A stretch of DNA of 64,000 nt from Flagellimonas amoyensis. GTDB lineage: Bacteria > Bacteroidota > Bacteroidia > Flavobacteriales > Flavobacteriaceae. Below, piece by piece: positions 1-8,731 of this stretch. Position 1 is the first letter of the stretch; the number at the start of each line of letters is the position of its first letter. The notes beneath the pieces are model-generated. The model made no database searches. It saw nothing but the letters and a program-made list of their open reading frames with translations, and was not told the origin of the DNA. Location of the stretch: NCBI RefSeq assembly GCF_003058265.1, contig NZ_QBUK01000011.1, forward strand, positions 1 through 64,000. Reading direction: 5' to 3'. Position numbers and translations under genes: made by a program.

Positions 1-647
1 TAGAAGCACACCCCCCGGTCGTTGTTGATCCGCTTGGTGAGCATCGACATCCGTGAGGGATATACGGGAACTCCCGATTTTTTCGCGCCCTTGATGTAGA
101 ACAGCTCGTGCAGCCTTGGCTTGGGCGGGGGAAGGAAGAATCCGTCAGGGTCGTTGCGAAGCCCCTCGTTGGTGCCGAACACACCGATCATCTTGTCCAC
201 CTTGTCATAGTACGGTTTTACATCATCATAGCTGATCGGCCAGTCGTCCCCATGGCCGTCTATACTTTTATGCTTGAAATCGTCGGGGCCGAAACGGAGC
301 GATATCCGCCCCCAGTGGTTCGTGCGGCCGCCCAGCATGTGCGAGCGGAACCAGTCGAACTTCGTGCCGTCCTTGTGCGTGTATGGCTCACCCTCTATCT
401 CCCAGCCACCGTAGGCGGCATCGAAGTCCCCGAAGGGACGTACCGTGCCCGCCCCACGCCTGGGCGACTCGTAGGGCCAGCGCAACTGTGTCTTCTGCTC
501 CGGGTCCGCCGGGTCGAAGAACGGGCCCGCCTCCACCACGGCCACCTTCAGACCCGCGTCCGCGAGCACCTTGGTCGCCATGCCGCCGCCAGCGCCCGAT
601 CCGACAACGATCGCATCGTAGACCGTACTGTTCTCCTTTATCTGCAT
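1..647 (-). CDS. GMC-family FAD-dependent oxidoreductase, N-terminal part (cut by window edge)
   Basis: About 215 codons of a larger flavoprotein are visible before the gene leaves the window. From the ATG at 647 the FAD-binding Rossmann motif GSGAGGG is at residues 16-22. The second strand VVEAGP ends in the ribose-binding acidic residue E39, and GGRTNHWG at residues 106-113 is the conserved block of glucose-methanol-choline oxidoreductases. Members oxidise sugar or alcohol hydroxyls; the substrate is not readable here. No signal peptide is visible, and AAAGGAAC just before the ATG can serve as ribosome site. It lies downstream of susD on the same strand, so it may be the distal gene of this PUL. 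The coding stretch is strikingly GC-rich, with codons such as GCG, CTG and GAC, unlike the AT-richer neighbours, which may reflect transfer or different selection. Family call is firm; substrate unknown. Confidence 0.85.
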   Translation of the reverse strand, partial: MQIKENSTVYDAIVVGSGAGGGMATKVLADAGLKVAVVEAGPFFDPADPEQKTQLRWPYESPRRGAGTVRPFGDFDAAYGGWEIEGEPYTHKDGTKFDWFRSHMLGGRTNHWGRISLRFGPDDFKHKSIDGHGDDWPISYDDVKPYYDKVDKMIGVFGTNEGLRNDPDGFFLPPPKPRLHELFYIKGAKKSGVPVYPSRMSMLTKRINNDRGVCF

Positions 648-678
648 TGTTCCTTTTTTTAATGTATGTTAATGAGTA

Positions 679-716
679 CCACTGACCATGCACTGTGTGA
701 GGTGCTTGGTCAGTGG
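679..716. other. Strong hairpin between susD and the GMC oxidoreductase gene
   Basis: A perfect 10-bp inverted repeat, CCACTGACCA at 679-688 with TGGTCAGTGG at 707-716, continues after one T-T mismatch into a further 4-bp GCAC/GTGC stem and leaves an 8-base loop. No T-run follows on either strand, so it is not a typical intrinsic terminator. In the susD-to-oxidoreductase direction it could protect the 3' end of the susD message or lower downstream expression. Confidence 0.6.
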
Positions 717-729
717 ACTGTTCAATAAT

Positions 730-753
730 GGTATAGGGAGTTTTCCCTACACC
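730..753. other. Second short hairpin after susD
   Basis: GGTATAGGGA at 730-739 pairs with TCCCTACACC at 744-753 with one mismatch, leaving the 4-base loop GTTT. It lies 24 bases beyond the susD stop and immediately before the larger hairpin at 679-716. No T-tract follows in the direction of the flanking genes, so termination is possible but unproven. Confidence 0.45.
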
Positions 754-776
754 AATTGTTATGTGTTGTGATTAAA

Positions 777-2354
777 TCAATACCCGTTATTGTCTGTTCC
801 CAGACTTGGGTTTCTTTGCAGTTCGGGTCCGGGCAGTGGCAACAACATGTGTTTCTGCTCTATTGATTTGCCGCGTTCCGTGGTGTGGCCCACAGCACTT
901 ACGAACGATATGGATCCTGGTGCATCTGCCACAGGAAACTGGCCTGTTCGGACAATATCGAACCATGTTCTAAATTCGAACACCAATTCCCGGTGTCTTT
1001 CCTTCCATACTTCTTCCACAAAAGCTTCCGTGCCCAATGCAGAAAGACTGGTCTCTATATCGACCAAATCGGTTTCCCAATAAGCCCTGGAACGAACCTG
1101 TGCCAAATAGTTCACGGCATCTGTATTTACCCCGGAAGATCTTGCTATGGCTTCAGCCGCGATCAGCAATACATCGGCATAACCATAGACCGCAAAATCC
1201 TTTCCTGAGTTTGCAGTTTCGAAAATGGCCGTGTCATCATGCCATACAAATGGAGCTGGCTCAAAAGTCTGGCCTGTAGGCTCAAAAATGGTGTGGAAGT
1301 ACTGTCTTTCCTGAGCCCTAAGGTCAAGAGTGGGGTCGTAAAGATCAAGAAATCCACCAGAGGGCAAATAACCTCCATTGGTGATGTCATAAAGTACTTC
1401 TGATGCAAGGGCCACGGGATATGAATATCGGGGATATACCGAGGTCCCTATTTCGGGGTCGTATTCCTTGATATAGATATGTTCGACAGCAGATGCATCT
1501 CCTTTTCTGATCTTGTTGTACGCGGAGTTTTCAAAATCGACCACTCCCGGGGATGATTCATCATGCTGTACCAGACCGTAGGTTCCATAGGCCCCGTTTA
1601 TGATATCTTGGGCCAATGTAGCGGCATCTCCATACCTGTTCGCGTTCAATGGGTTTCCGCTCATGGTGAGGTACACATCGGCCAATAGCGTGGCCACTGC
1701 CCCAGCTGTGATCCGTTTGCCATTATCGACCATATTTGTCGTTGGCAATCCTCCTTGTGCCAAGGCTTCGGTCAGATCATCTTCGATGAGTGTATAGACC
1801 TCTGCGACGGAACTTCTTTCCAAATAAAGGTTTTCCAAGGATTCGTAGGGCTCTGTTGTGATAGGCACCGGACCGAACCATCTTACCAAATAGTAGTAGG
1901 AAAAGGCCCTGAAGAATTTCGCTTCCGCCAATAATTGGTTTTTCGCGGCATCGCTCAGCTCTGGGGTCTCTGGAATATATTTGATGGCGTTGTTCGCCCT
2001 GGATATCCCCAAATAAAGCTCTCTCCATCTGTCTTGAAGATACCCTCCGATATTATCCCCGTTCAGGGTCAACTCTTGGGTATTGCTCACGTGTAGTTCC
2101 TGGCCTGCATATTCATTGGTAAAGAAGCCTGACATGTAACCACCAAGCATCAGAGGGGTCCCACTATAGACACCTCCATCCGTCATGTTCGGTGACCCCG
2201 TTCTATACAAGGAGTTCACGGCACTGTAGGCATGGTCAGGTTCAGAAAAAAACTGGTCACTGTCGAGTTCGCTCAGAGGTTTCTCTTCCAAAAAGTCCGA
2301 ACAGGAACCGAATAAAATTATTCCGATTAGAAATACGATATATTTAATTCTCAT
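777..2354 (-). CDS. SusD/RagB-family outer-membrane glycan-binding lipoprotein
   Basis: This is the surface lipoprotein lid of a SusC/SusD glycan import complex. The protein (525 aa) opens with a lipoprotein signal, IILFGSCSDF, giving a lipidated Cys18, followed by the typical FLEEKPLSEL start of mature SusD proteins. Helical TPR-like segments occur in the first half (for example around LLAEAKFFRAFSYYYLVRWF), and the C-terminal region carries the family ending with KERHRELVFEFRTWFDIVRTG. Length is usual for SusD. It sits 18 bases downstream of susC, so the two are co-transcribed. Control is probably through the adjacent FecR/ECF sigma pair rather than a classical repressor. The glycan is not readable from SusD; the nearby GH43 enzyme hints at an arabinose- or xylose-containing glycan. 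Confidence 0.93.
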   Translation of the reverse strand: MRIKYIVFLIGIILFGSCSDFLEEKPLSELDSDQFFSEPDHAYSAVNSLYRTGSPNMTDGGVYSGTPLMLGGYMSGFFTNEYAGQELHVSNTQELTLNGDNIGGYLQDRWRELYLGISRANNAIKYIPETPELSDAAKNQLLAEAKFFRAFSYYYLVRWFGPVPITTEPYESLENLYLERSSVAEVYTLIEDDLTEALAQGGLPTTNMVDNGKRITAGAVATLLADVYLTMSGNPLNANRYGDAATLAQDIINGAYGTYGLVQHDESSPGVVDFENSAYNKIRKGDASAVEHIYIKEYDPEIGTSVYPRYSYPVALASEVLYDITNGGYLPSGGFLDLYDPTLDLRAQERQYFHTIFEPTGQTFEPAPFVWHDDTAIFETANSGKDFAVYGYADVLLIAAEAIARSSGVNTDAVNYLAQVRSRAYWETDLVDIETSLSALGTEAFVEEVWKERHRELVFEFRTWFDIVRTGQFPVADAPGSISFVSAVGHTTERGKSIEQKHMLLPLPGPELQRNPSLGTDNNGY

Positions 2355-2372
2355 GATGTTTTCTTTTATGTA

Positions 2373-5300
2373 TTAAAATTTGAGGCTGCAACCCAAGGTG
2401 AAGGTCCTAGGTTTGGGGTACTGGAAGAAAAAGATGTTCTGACCCCATTGATCCCCTCCCCACGACGTGGCTTCCGGGTCGTACCCTTGGAAGTCCTTGG
2501 AATGGATCACAAAGGCATTTTCCAAGCTGGCATATACCCTTAGGCGATCCATGCCCATCAAATCCAAAAACTGCTGGTTGAAATTATACCCCAAAGAGAA
2601 AAGGTTTCCTCTGATATAGGATCCATCGACCACCCATCTGCTATCCACTTGGCTGTTCTGCCCGGCATAGGCCTGGTTCCTGATTTCCTGTACCATTGTA
2701 TTCTGGTTGCTCTCAGTCCATCCATCATAAAGAATGGTCGCCAATCCGTTGGCGATTCCCGAACGGTCTTCCGTTGAGTGATAGAATTGCTGCATGATTT
2801 CCACACCGGCCACAAATTGGATGTCCGCAGTGAAATCAAAGTTTTTATAACGGAAGGTGTTGATGAAACTACCTGTAACGTCCGGCAATCCTTTTCCAAG
2901 AATTTTCTTGTCCGCAGATCGTTTGGCCTCACCGGGTACCGCACCTACCAATGCCGCTTCGGCAGCTTCATCGGTGCCCCAGGTTCCCAAGCGCTCGTAA
3001 CCCCAGAAAGAGCTGAGGGATTCCCCTACCCTAAGTATGGTCTGGCTACCTGATACCCAAAATGGCCCTGGTTCGATATCCTCATCGTTCTCACCCAAGC
3101 TTTCGATCTTGTTCTGGTTGTAGTTCATGTTGAAGGACGATTCCCAACCGAAATCCGCAGTGCGGATTATCTCGCCGGTAACCATCAATTCAATACCTTT
3201 ATTGGAAACGGAACCTATGTTGTCCCTAACGGAAGTGAATCCCGAAGTATAGGGTACGGGCCTATCCAATAGAAGGTCCTTCGTCAACTTGTCATAATAG
3301 TCAAATTCCAGACTCAACCTATAGTCAAAGGCGGCCAAGTCGATACCAATATCGAATTGGCTTGTTTTTTCCCATTCCAGACCAGGATTGGCCAAACGGT
3401 TTACTGAGCTGGCGCTGACCCGGGTGCCGTTCAAAAGAACAGTTCCTGAGGAAACCGTTGCCAATGAGCTATAGGGGGTAATTTCGGTATTACCCGTAAC
3501 ACCATAGCTACCACGCAATTTAAGTCTGTTAATGGCCGAAACTCCTTCCATAAAACTTTCCTCACTGATGTTCCAACCTGCTCCAATGGAAGGGAAGAAT
3601 CCATATTTATTGTCCTTTCCAAATCGTGAAGAACCGTCGATACGTCCGGTAAGGGTCAACAAATATTTGTCCTTATAGGTGTAACCGGCACGGACAAAGT
3701 AGGAATTCAATGCCCACTTTTCTGTTGAAGACTCAGGCGCACTTGGATTGCTGGCGGACCCTATGTTGTTGTAACGGAAAAAGTCATCGCTAAACCCTCT
3801 GGCAAAAATGTTGGAGGATTCGTAGTTGCGTTCCTGCCAGCTCAGACCCAACATGGTATTGATCCTGTGGTCCCCAAACTCCTTGTTATAGGTCAAGTAA
3901 TTCTCCTGTTGCCAGTAGGTGCTTTTTTCATTGAAAATTCTTGCATACCCATCTGGTGCTGAAATGTTCACCAGATCCCTTGGGGAATATTCTTTCTTGT
4001 TCCTGATATTTTTGTCAAAGCCAAACTGTGTCCTAAAATCGAGTCCTGGCATAATGTTGAAACTTGCATAGAAGTTTCCGAATATCTGGTTCCTTTCCCA
4101 GAACCGCTCCTGTGTTTCAAGAACATGGACCGGGTTGGACATGGATTCCAAGTTGTATGCATCATCGATCATCTGGCTGTTGCTCCATGTTCCATCGGGA
4201 AATTTGACGGGAAAAATAGGGGGCATTTCTATCATCGTCCTTCTTGGCGATTGTCCTCCGCCACCTTCTTCAAATTCGGTGTCCTTTACATCGTTCACCA
4301 AAAGGTTCACCCCTAATTTCAACCAATCATTTGCAGTAACATCATAGGCAATCTTTCCACTGATCCTATCCAATTTGTTGTTCAACATGATCCCCTCAAT
4401 GTGTGAATAGTTGAGGAACACACCAACCGAAGAGTTTTCATTACCCTGTTGGATGGACAATTGGTGGTTATTGGAATATGCGGTACGGGTCGCCTCGTCT
4501 TGCCAATCGGTATCATAAAGTGGGTTTCCTTCGGCATCGAAAAGGTTGGGATCGTTGGCCGTGAATATGGGAGCTGGATTTCCAGGACGGTATTTTGGTG
4601 TATTTTCCATACCTGTCCTCACTACTTCCAACCATTCCTCAGCATTGAGCAGGTCCATTTTCTTCCGGATGTGCCCTACGCTTAAAAAACCATCGTATCC
4701 AATGGTCACCTTACTTTCCTTGGTCCCACGCTTGGTGGTTATCAACACGACCCCATTGGCACCTCTGGCACCATAAATAGCGGAGGAAGAAGCATCTTTC
4801 AATACTTCCATACGCTCTATGTCGTTGGGATTGATGAACTGTATCTCATCCATGACCACACCATCCACCACATATAATGGATCTGTGGAAGAGTTGATGG
4901 TGCCCACACCACGGATCACGATCCTGGGGGAGCCTGTTGGTGATCCTGAGTTCAAAAACACGTTCACACCGGCAATCTTGCCCCGCATTCCCTGCAGTGC
5001 ATTGCTCACCGGAGCCTTCAACAAGGTCTCGCTGTCCACCGCACCGACCGCACCGGTCAGGTCCGATTTCCTTTGTGTACCATACCCTACGACAACCACT
5101 TCGTCCAATGCTGCAACATTTTCCCTAAGCACTATATTGATGGACTCTTGGTCCGCCACTTCAATTTCCTGGGTGGTAAAACCGATATAGCTGAACATCA
5201 GTACATCACCGGAATCGGCCATGATGCTGTAATTTCCATCAAAATCAGTGGTGGTTCCCTTGGAAGTGCCCTTGACCAAAATGGACACTCCTGGGATAGG

Positions 5301-5795
5301 GGTTCCCGCATTATCCGTAACCTTACCACTGACGGTAAACTGTATGGAAGTCCTGATGAGTTCGTTGATCTTGTCCGGACTCAACGTAGTGGGCAGCCTG
5401 TCCACATGTTTATTGAGCAGACTTTCTATTTTCCTTTTTATTTCCGGGTTGTTCTTTGGAAATAAAATGATCTGGTCCCTGACAAAGCTAAAGTCGATGT
5501 CCGAACCTGAAAACAGTTCTTGCAGTACTTCGTCAACCGTTTTATTATCGACCTTGAGTGACTTCTTCGTGTATACATCCACGATACTGTTATTGTAGAA
5601 AAAGCTGAAGTCGCTCTTGCGCTCTATTTCGTTCAATATCCTTTTTAACCTTACATTATTTACTTCCAACGAAATATTTTGGGCATTTGCCTTTGATGCG
5701 AATAACTTAGCAAAAGTAAGTGCCACTAAGATTAAATAGATTTTCATTATCCTAACAATTGGAATCTTTGAAAAAAAATGTTCCTTTTTTTCCAT
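2373..5795 (-). CDS. SusC/RagA TonB-dependent outer-membrane transporter with STN signalling domain
   Basis: This large outer-membrane transporter (1140 aa) imports oligosaccharides with the SusD encoded next to it. After a signal peptide ending around KANAQ it carries a secretin/TonB short N-terminal (STN) domain at about residues 41-114. A carboxypeptidase-regulatory-like beta domain follows near 152-232 (VSGKVTDNAGTPIPGVSILV), then the conserved VVVGYGTQ motif and plug, then the barrel ending in LGCSLKF. STN domains in this family touch FecR-type anti-sigma factors in the periplasm. That fits the fecR gene immediately upstream, and the other two SusC proteins of this window lack STN. Transport of the ligand is therefore expected to switch on this PUL through the ECF sigma factor. 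The ATG at 5795 is supported by the hydrophobic leader. Confidence 0.95.
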   Translation of the reverse strand: MEKKEHFFSKIPIVRIMKIYLILVALTFAKLFASKANAQNISLEVNNVRLKRILNEIERKSDFSFFYNNSIVDVYTKKSLKVDNKTVDEVLQELFSGSDIDFSFVRDQIILFPKNNPEIKRKIESLLNKHVDRLPTTLSPDKINELIRTSIQFTVSGKVTDNAGTPIPGVSILVKGTSKGTTTDFDGNYSIMADSGDVLMFSYIGFTTQEIEVADQESINIVLRENVAALDEVVVVGYGTQRKSDLTGAVGAVDSETLLKAPVSNALQGMRGKIAGVNVFLNSGSPTGSPRIVIRGVGTINSSTDPLYVVDGVVMDEIQFINPNDIERMEVLKDASSSAIYGARGANGVVLITTKRGTKESKVTIGYDGFLSVGHIRKKMDLLNAEEWLEVVRTGMENTPKYRPGNPAPIFTANDPNLFDAEGNPLYDTDWQDEATRTAYSNNHQLSIQQGNENSSVGVFLNYSHIEGIMLNNKLDRISGKIAYDVTANDWLKLGVNLLVNDVKDTEFEEGGGGQSPRRTMIEMPPIFPVKFPDGTWSNSQMIDDAYNLESMSNPVHVLETQERFWERNQIFGNFYASFNIMPGLDFRTQFGFDKNIRNKKEYSPRDLVNISAPDGYARIFNEKSTYWQQENYLTYNKEFGDHRINTMLGLSWQERNYESSNIFARGFSDDFFRYNNIGSASNPSAPESSTEKWALNSYFVRAGYTYKDKYLLTLTGRIDGSSRFGKDNKYGFFPSIGAGWNISEESFMEGVSAINRLKLRGSYGVTGNTEITPYSSLATVSSGTVLLNGTRVSASSVNRLANPGLEWEKTSQFDIGIDLAAFDYRLSLEFDYYDKLTKDLLLDRPVPYTSGFTSVRDNIGSVSNKGIELMVTGEIIRTADFGWESSFNMNYNQNKIESLGENDEDIEPGPFWVSGSQTILRVGESLSSFWGYERLGTWGTDEAAEAALVGAVPGEAKRSADKKILGKGLPDVTGSFINTFRYKNFDFTADIQFVAGVEIMQQFYHSTEDRSGIANGLATILYDGWTESNQNTMVQEIRNQAYAGQNSQVDSRWVVDGSYIRGNLFSLGYNFNQQFLDLMGMDRLRVYASLENAFVIHSKDFQGYDPEATSWGGDQWGQNIFFFQYPKPRTFTLGCSLKF

Positions 5796-5845
5796 AATTT
5801 TGATGAGTTTACGTTGTTTAATTACTATGTGATTAAATAATTTCC

Positions 5846-5875
5846 GAAAGGGGAGTGTTGCAGCACTTCCCTTTC
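5846..5875. other. 12-bp hairpin between fecR and susC, with a T-run on the plus strand
   Basis: GAAAGGGGAGTG (5846-5857) pairs with CACTTCCCTTTC (5864-5875) through 12 base pairs including one G-T, with a 6-base loop. On the plus strand it is followed by eight T residues, which is the form of an intrinsic terminator, although the genes here run on the minus strand. In the gene direction it sits 10 bases after the fecR stop and about 50 bases before susC. It may separate the regulatory genes from the transporter genes or stop antisense transcription. Confidence 0.55.
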
Positions 5876-5885
5876 TTTTTTTTGG

Positions 5886-6830
5886 TTAGTTCTCCATATA
5901 CAATGTTATTTGGTTGTCTTTCATTTTATATAGTATGGGCGAGGATACCTCGAATAGGTCCATGATCTGCTCAATACTCAGGTTGTCAAATTCCCCTGTG
6001 TATTTATAATCCATTATTTCTTGGGATTCCACGGAAAAGGCGATCCTGTATTTCCTTTTCAGGTCCCCGATGACCTGTCGCATGGGGGTCTCATCATAGA
6101 TGAGTTTACCTTCGCGCCAAGCCGTGAAATTTTCCGTCTGTACATTGTCCACAATCAGTTTGTCCTCATTTTTCACATAGGTGGCCCTTTGGGATGGGTT
6201 CAGCACCACTGTTTTCTTGTCCCTTTCTCCCACCACTTTTACCTTACCGGAGACCAATGTGGTTTCCACATTCAGGTCCTCAGGATATGACCTCACATTA
6301 AAAACTGTTCCCAGTACTTTGATTTTCATACCATTGTCCGTTGACACGACGAACGGTTTTTCTGGATTGTGTGCCACATCGAAAAATGCCTCCCCTTTCA
6401 GGCTCACTTCCCTAGACTCCCCAGTGAAGGTTTTGGGATACGAAAGTGTGGTGTTGGCGTTCAAGGTTATCTTGGTGCCGTCCGAAAGTTCAATCGTTCT
6501 ATTTTCCCCTATCGAAGTAACAGTTTCCGCGGTGGCATAAACGGATGTCTCCACATTGCCCATTGGCCTCATCAGCACATAGGCCAAGGAAAACACAAGA
6601 GCGATAGCAGCAGCATATCCAGCATATTTGTACCAACCAGTTTGAATCCTATCTGGCCTTTGCATTTTGTCATCCCCACTTTTTCTCAACAACTTGGCGA
6701 CATGCTTCGCCTTTAGGATGTGGTAACGTTGTTGTTGCTTGGGGTTCTTCAGCAACCATTTGATCACTTCCTGCTTTTTTTCCGCAGGAAGGCGGTCTTC
6801 CACCAATGCAATGATATCCTTCTTGTTCAT
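5886..6830 (-). CDS. FecR-family anti-sigma factor
   Basis: This single-pass inner-membrane protein relays a signal from the STN domain of SusC to the ECF sigma factor. The first 60 residues form the cytoplasmic anti-sigma part, a hydrophobic segment at about 69-87 crosses the membrane, and the FecR periplasmic domain follows at about 105-205 (ELSDGTKITLNANT, LKGEAFFDVAHNPEKPFVV, VLGTVFNVRSY). The last 75 residues match the DUF4974 domain that ends most Bacteroidota FecR proteins (MRQVIGDLKRKYRIAF). At 314 aa it is of normal length. It is 70 bases downstream of the sigma gene and 90 bases upstream of susC, so the order sigma-fecR-susC-susD is the standard trans-envelope signalling PUL layout. 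Confidence 0.94.
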   Translation of the reverse strand: MNKKDIIALVEDRLPAEKKQEVIKWLLKNPKQQQRYHILKAKHVAKLLRKSGDDKMQRPDRIQTGWYKYAGYAAAIALVFSLAYVLMRPMGNVETSVYATAETVTSIGENRTIELSDGTKITLNANTTLSYPKTFTGESREVSLKGEAFFDVAHNPEKPFVVSTDNGMKIKVLGTVFNVRSYPEDLNVETTLVSGKVKVVGERDKKTVVLNPSQRATYVKNEDKLIVDNVQTENFTAWREGKLIYDETPMRQVIGDLKRKYRIAFSVESQEIMDYKYTGEFDNLSIEQIMDLFEVSSPILYKMKDNQITLYMEN

Positions 6831-6900
6831 CGTAATTTAAGAACACTATTTATTAGCAGGACGTAAAAAAGAAAAGTACCCCCTAGTCGGGTTTGTAATT

Positions 6901-7509
6901 TTATAGGAAAATAGATGGCAAGTAGTCCTTCAGGGTCAATCTAAACTGCGTTAATGCCCTGGTAATGTGGTTCTCCACTGTCTTTGGGGAAATCTGGAGT
7001 TCTTTTGAAATTTCTTGATGGCTAAGTCCTTCCATCCGGCTCTTCACGAATACCCTCTTGCATTTTTCAGGGAGCTGCCCTATGGCCATATTCACCAAAT
7101 TCTCCAACTCTTCCGCCAAAATGGACGAGGCAACATCATCGGCCAAAGCGCCATGGTTCAACCAGAACTCTTGCTGCTCCATGGTCATTTCCTTTGAAAG
7201 TCGGTTCTTTCGGGTGCGGAGATAATCCAGACAGGCATTTCGTGTCATGCTGTAGACATAGCCCGTAAAATTGGAGTGGATCTTGAGGGTTTTCTTTTTC
7301 TCCCAAAGTTTCACCAAAACATCGTGTACAATTTCCTCTGCATCTTCCCGTGAAGGGATATAGCTATTGACGATCACAAAGAGTTTGGGCCGATAAAACC
7401 CGTACATCACATTGAAATCATCCTCATCACCATAATCCGATGCGGTCTTCATTTTGAGGTTATGTGAATAATCTGGGGTCATTTTTGAAAAATGCAAAGA
7501 ATTGCTCAC
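6901..7509 (-). CDS. ECF-type RNA polymerase sigma factor (sigma-70 family)
   Basis: The protein (202 aa from 7509; ATGs ten or twenty codons further in are also possible) has a sigma region 2 at about residues 38-100 (AEEIVHDVLVKLWEKK) and a region 4 helix-turn-helix at about 145-195 (LPEKCKRVFVKSRMEGLSHQEISKELQISPKTVENHI). This two-domain form is that of the ECF sigma factors paired with FecR in Bacteroidota PULs. It should direct polymerase to the downstream susC promoter when released from FecR. It is transcribed divergently from the GH43 gene, with about 200 bases between the two starts, and no convincing TTTG/TAnnTTTG promoter was found there. Confidence 0.93.
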   Translation of the reverse strand: MSNSLHFSKMTPDYSHNLKMKTASDYGDEDDFNVMYGFYRPKLFVIVNSYIPSREDAEEIVHDVLVKLWEKKKTLKIHSNFTGYVYSMTRNACLDYLRTRKNRLSKEMTMEQQEFWLNHGALADDVASSILAEELENLVNMAIGQLPEKCKRVFVKSRMEGLSHQEISKELQISPKTVENHITRALTQFRLTLKDYLPSIFL

Positions 7510-7707
7510 TGCAATTTACAAATTTCGAATTAAGAACAAATTTTTTATCGATAATTCCTTTTTTGCACCACAGAATGCACTGGGAACCAGTCCAAGAGAC
7601 CTTTCGATGCCATGAAATAATTTCAGATACGCATTTATTGTCATATTATTGGGGTGGCTTTGCCACAATCTTTGTAGTGAGCCATCAACCCAACAAAACA
7701 ATATACC

Positions 7708-8715
7708 ATGAAAAGCAAGATTCTTTTTTTAATGGCCAACGTACTGCTGAGCGGTTTGGCGTTTGCACAAACCTCCAACGAAAAGCAGCACAACAACCCT
7801 ATTTTTGATGGGTGGTATGCCGACCCCGAAGGAATCGTTTTCGGGGACACCTATTGGGTGTATCCCACTTTTTCCGATGACTACGACAAGCAGCTTCATT
7901 TTGATGCCTTTTCGTCCAAGGATCTTGTCCATTGGGAAAAGCATGAGCGGATTTTGGACACCACCAAGATCAAATGGTTGCGACAGGCCCTATGGGCTCC
8001 TTCCATCATTGAAAAGGATGAAAAATATTACCTGTTCTTCGGGGCCAATGATATTCAACGTCCCGGCCGGGACGGATATGACCCCAACAACGACATCAAC
8101 CATTTTGGGGGAATAGGTGTGGCCGTGGCCGACAGCCCCGGTGGGCCTTTTGAGGACCTTTTGGGCAAGCCCCTTATTTCTGAATTCCACAACAATGCCC
8201 AACCCATTGATCAATTTGTTTTTGAGGATGATGGCACTTATTATTTTTTCTATGGGGGTTGGAGCCATTGCAACCTTGGAAGGCTCAACGCCGATTTTAC
8301 CGGTTTCCTGCCTTGGGAAGATGGCAGCCTGTTCAAGGAAATCACGCCAGAAGGTTATGTGGAAGGTCCGTTCATGTTCAAACGCAATGGAATCTATTAT
8401 TTTATGTGGTCCGAAGGTGGATGGACCAATGGAAGTTATAAAGTGGCCTATGCCATGGCGGACAAACCCACTGGACCCTACAAGCGTATCGGTACTATTC
8501 TGGAATCCAAGGAAGGGGACATTGCCACGGGTGCCGGACACCACTCCGTCATCCGTAAGCCGGGCACGGACGAATGGATCATTGTCTACCACAGAAGGCC
8601 CATCCCGAACCTTGATCGCGATCATCGGGTCACTTGCATGGACAAAATGGAGTTCAATGCGGACGGCACCATCAAACCTGTACTCATGACTTTCGAGGGA
8701 GTGGGCAACCCCTAA
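7708..8715 (+). CDS. Glycoside hydrolase family 43 enzyme, exported
   Basis: This is a five-bladed beta-propeller hydrolase of the GH43 type, a family of alpha-L-arabinofuranosidases, beta-xylosidases and related enzymes. A Sec signal peptide (residues 1-20, ending FAFAQ-like LAFAQ) leads into NPIFDGWYADPE, whose D39 is the likely general base. WAPSI lies in the second blade, D168 in PIDQFVFEDDG fits the pKa-modulating aspartate, and E219 in VEGPF fits the general acid. Aromatic blade repeats such as KYYLFFG, TYYFFYG and IYYFMW are clear. At 335 aa it is a single catalytic domain without a binding module. It is divergent from the sigma gene and convergent, 16 bases apart, with the T9SS gene. 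The exact GH43 subfamily and linkage cannot be told. Confidence 0.88.
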   Translation: MKSKILFLMANVLLSGLAFAQTSNEKQHNNPIFDGWYADPEGIVFGDTYWVYPTFSDDYDKQLHFDAFSSKDLVHWEKHERILDTTKIKWLRQALWAPSIIEKDEKYYLFFGANDIQRPGRDGYDPNNDINHFGGIGVAVADSPGGPFEDLLGKPLISEFHNNAQPIDQFVFEDDGTYYFFYGGWSHCNLGRLNADFTGFLPWEDGSLFKEITPEGYVEGPFMFKRNGIYYFMWSEGGWTNGSYKVAYAMADKPTGPYKRIGTILESKEGDIATGAGHHSVIRKPGTDEWIIVYHRRPIPNLDRDHRVTCMDKMEFNADGTIKPVLMTFEGVGNP

Positions 8716-8731
8716 TATCCCGATTACGAAA

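Noticed and set aside
108..693. Three overlapping open frames in the first 700 bases on both strands
   Set aside because: They are shadows in the GC-rich GMC gene, which reads through the window edge and keeps all family motifs on the minus strand.
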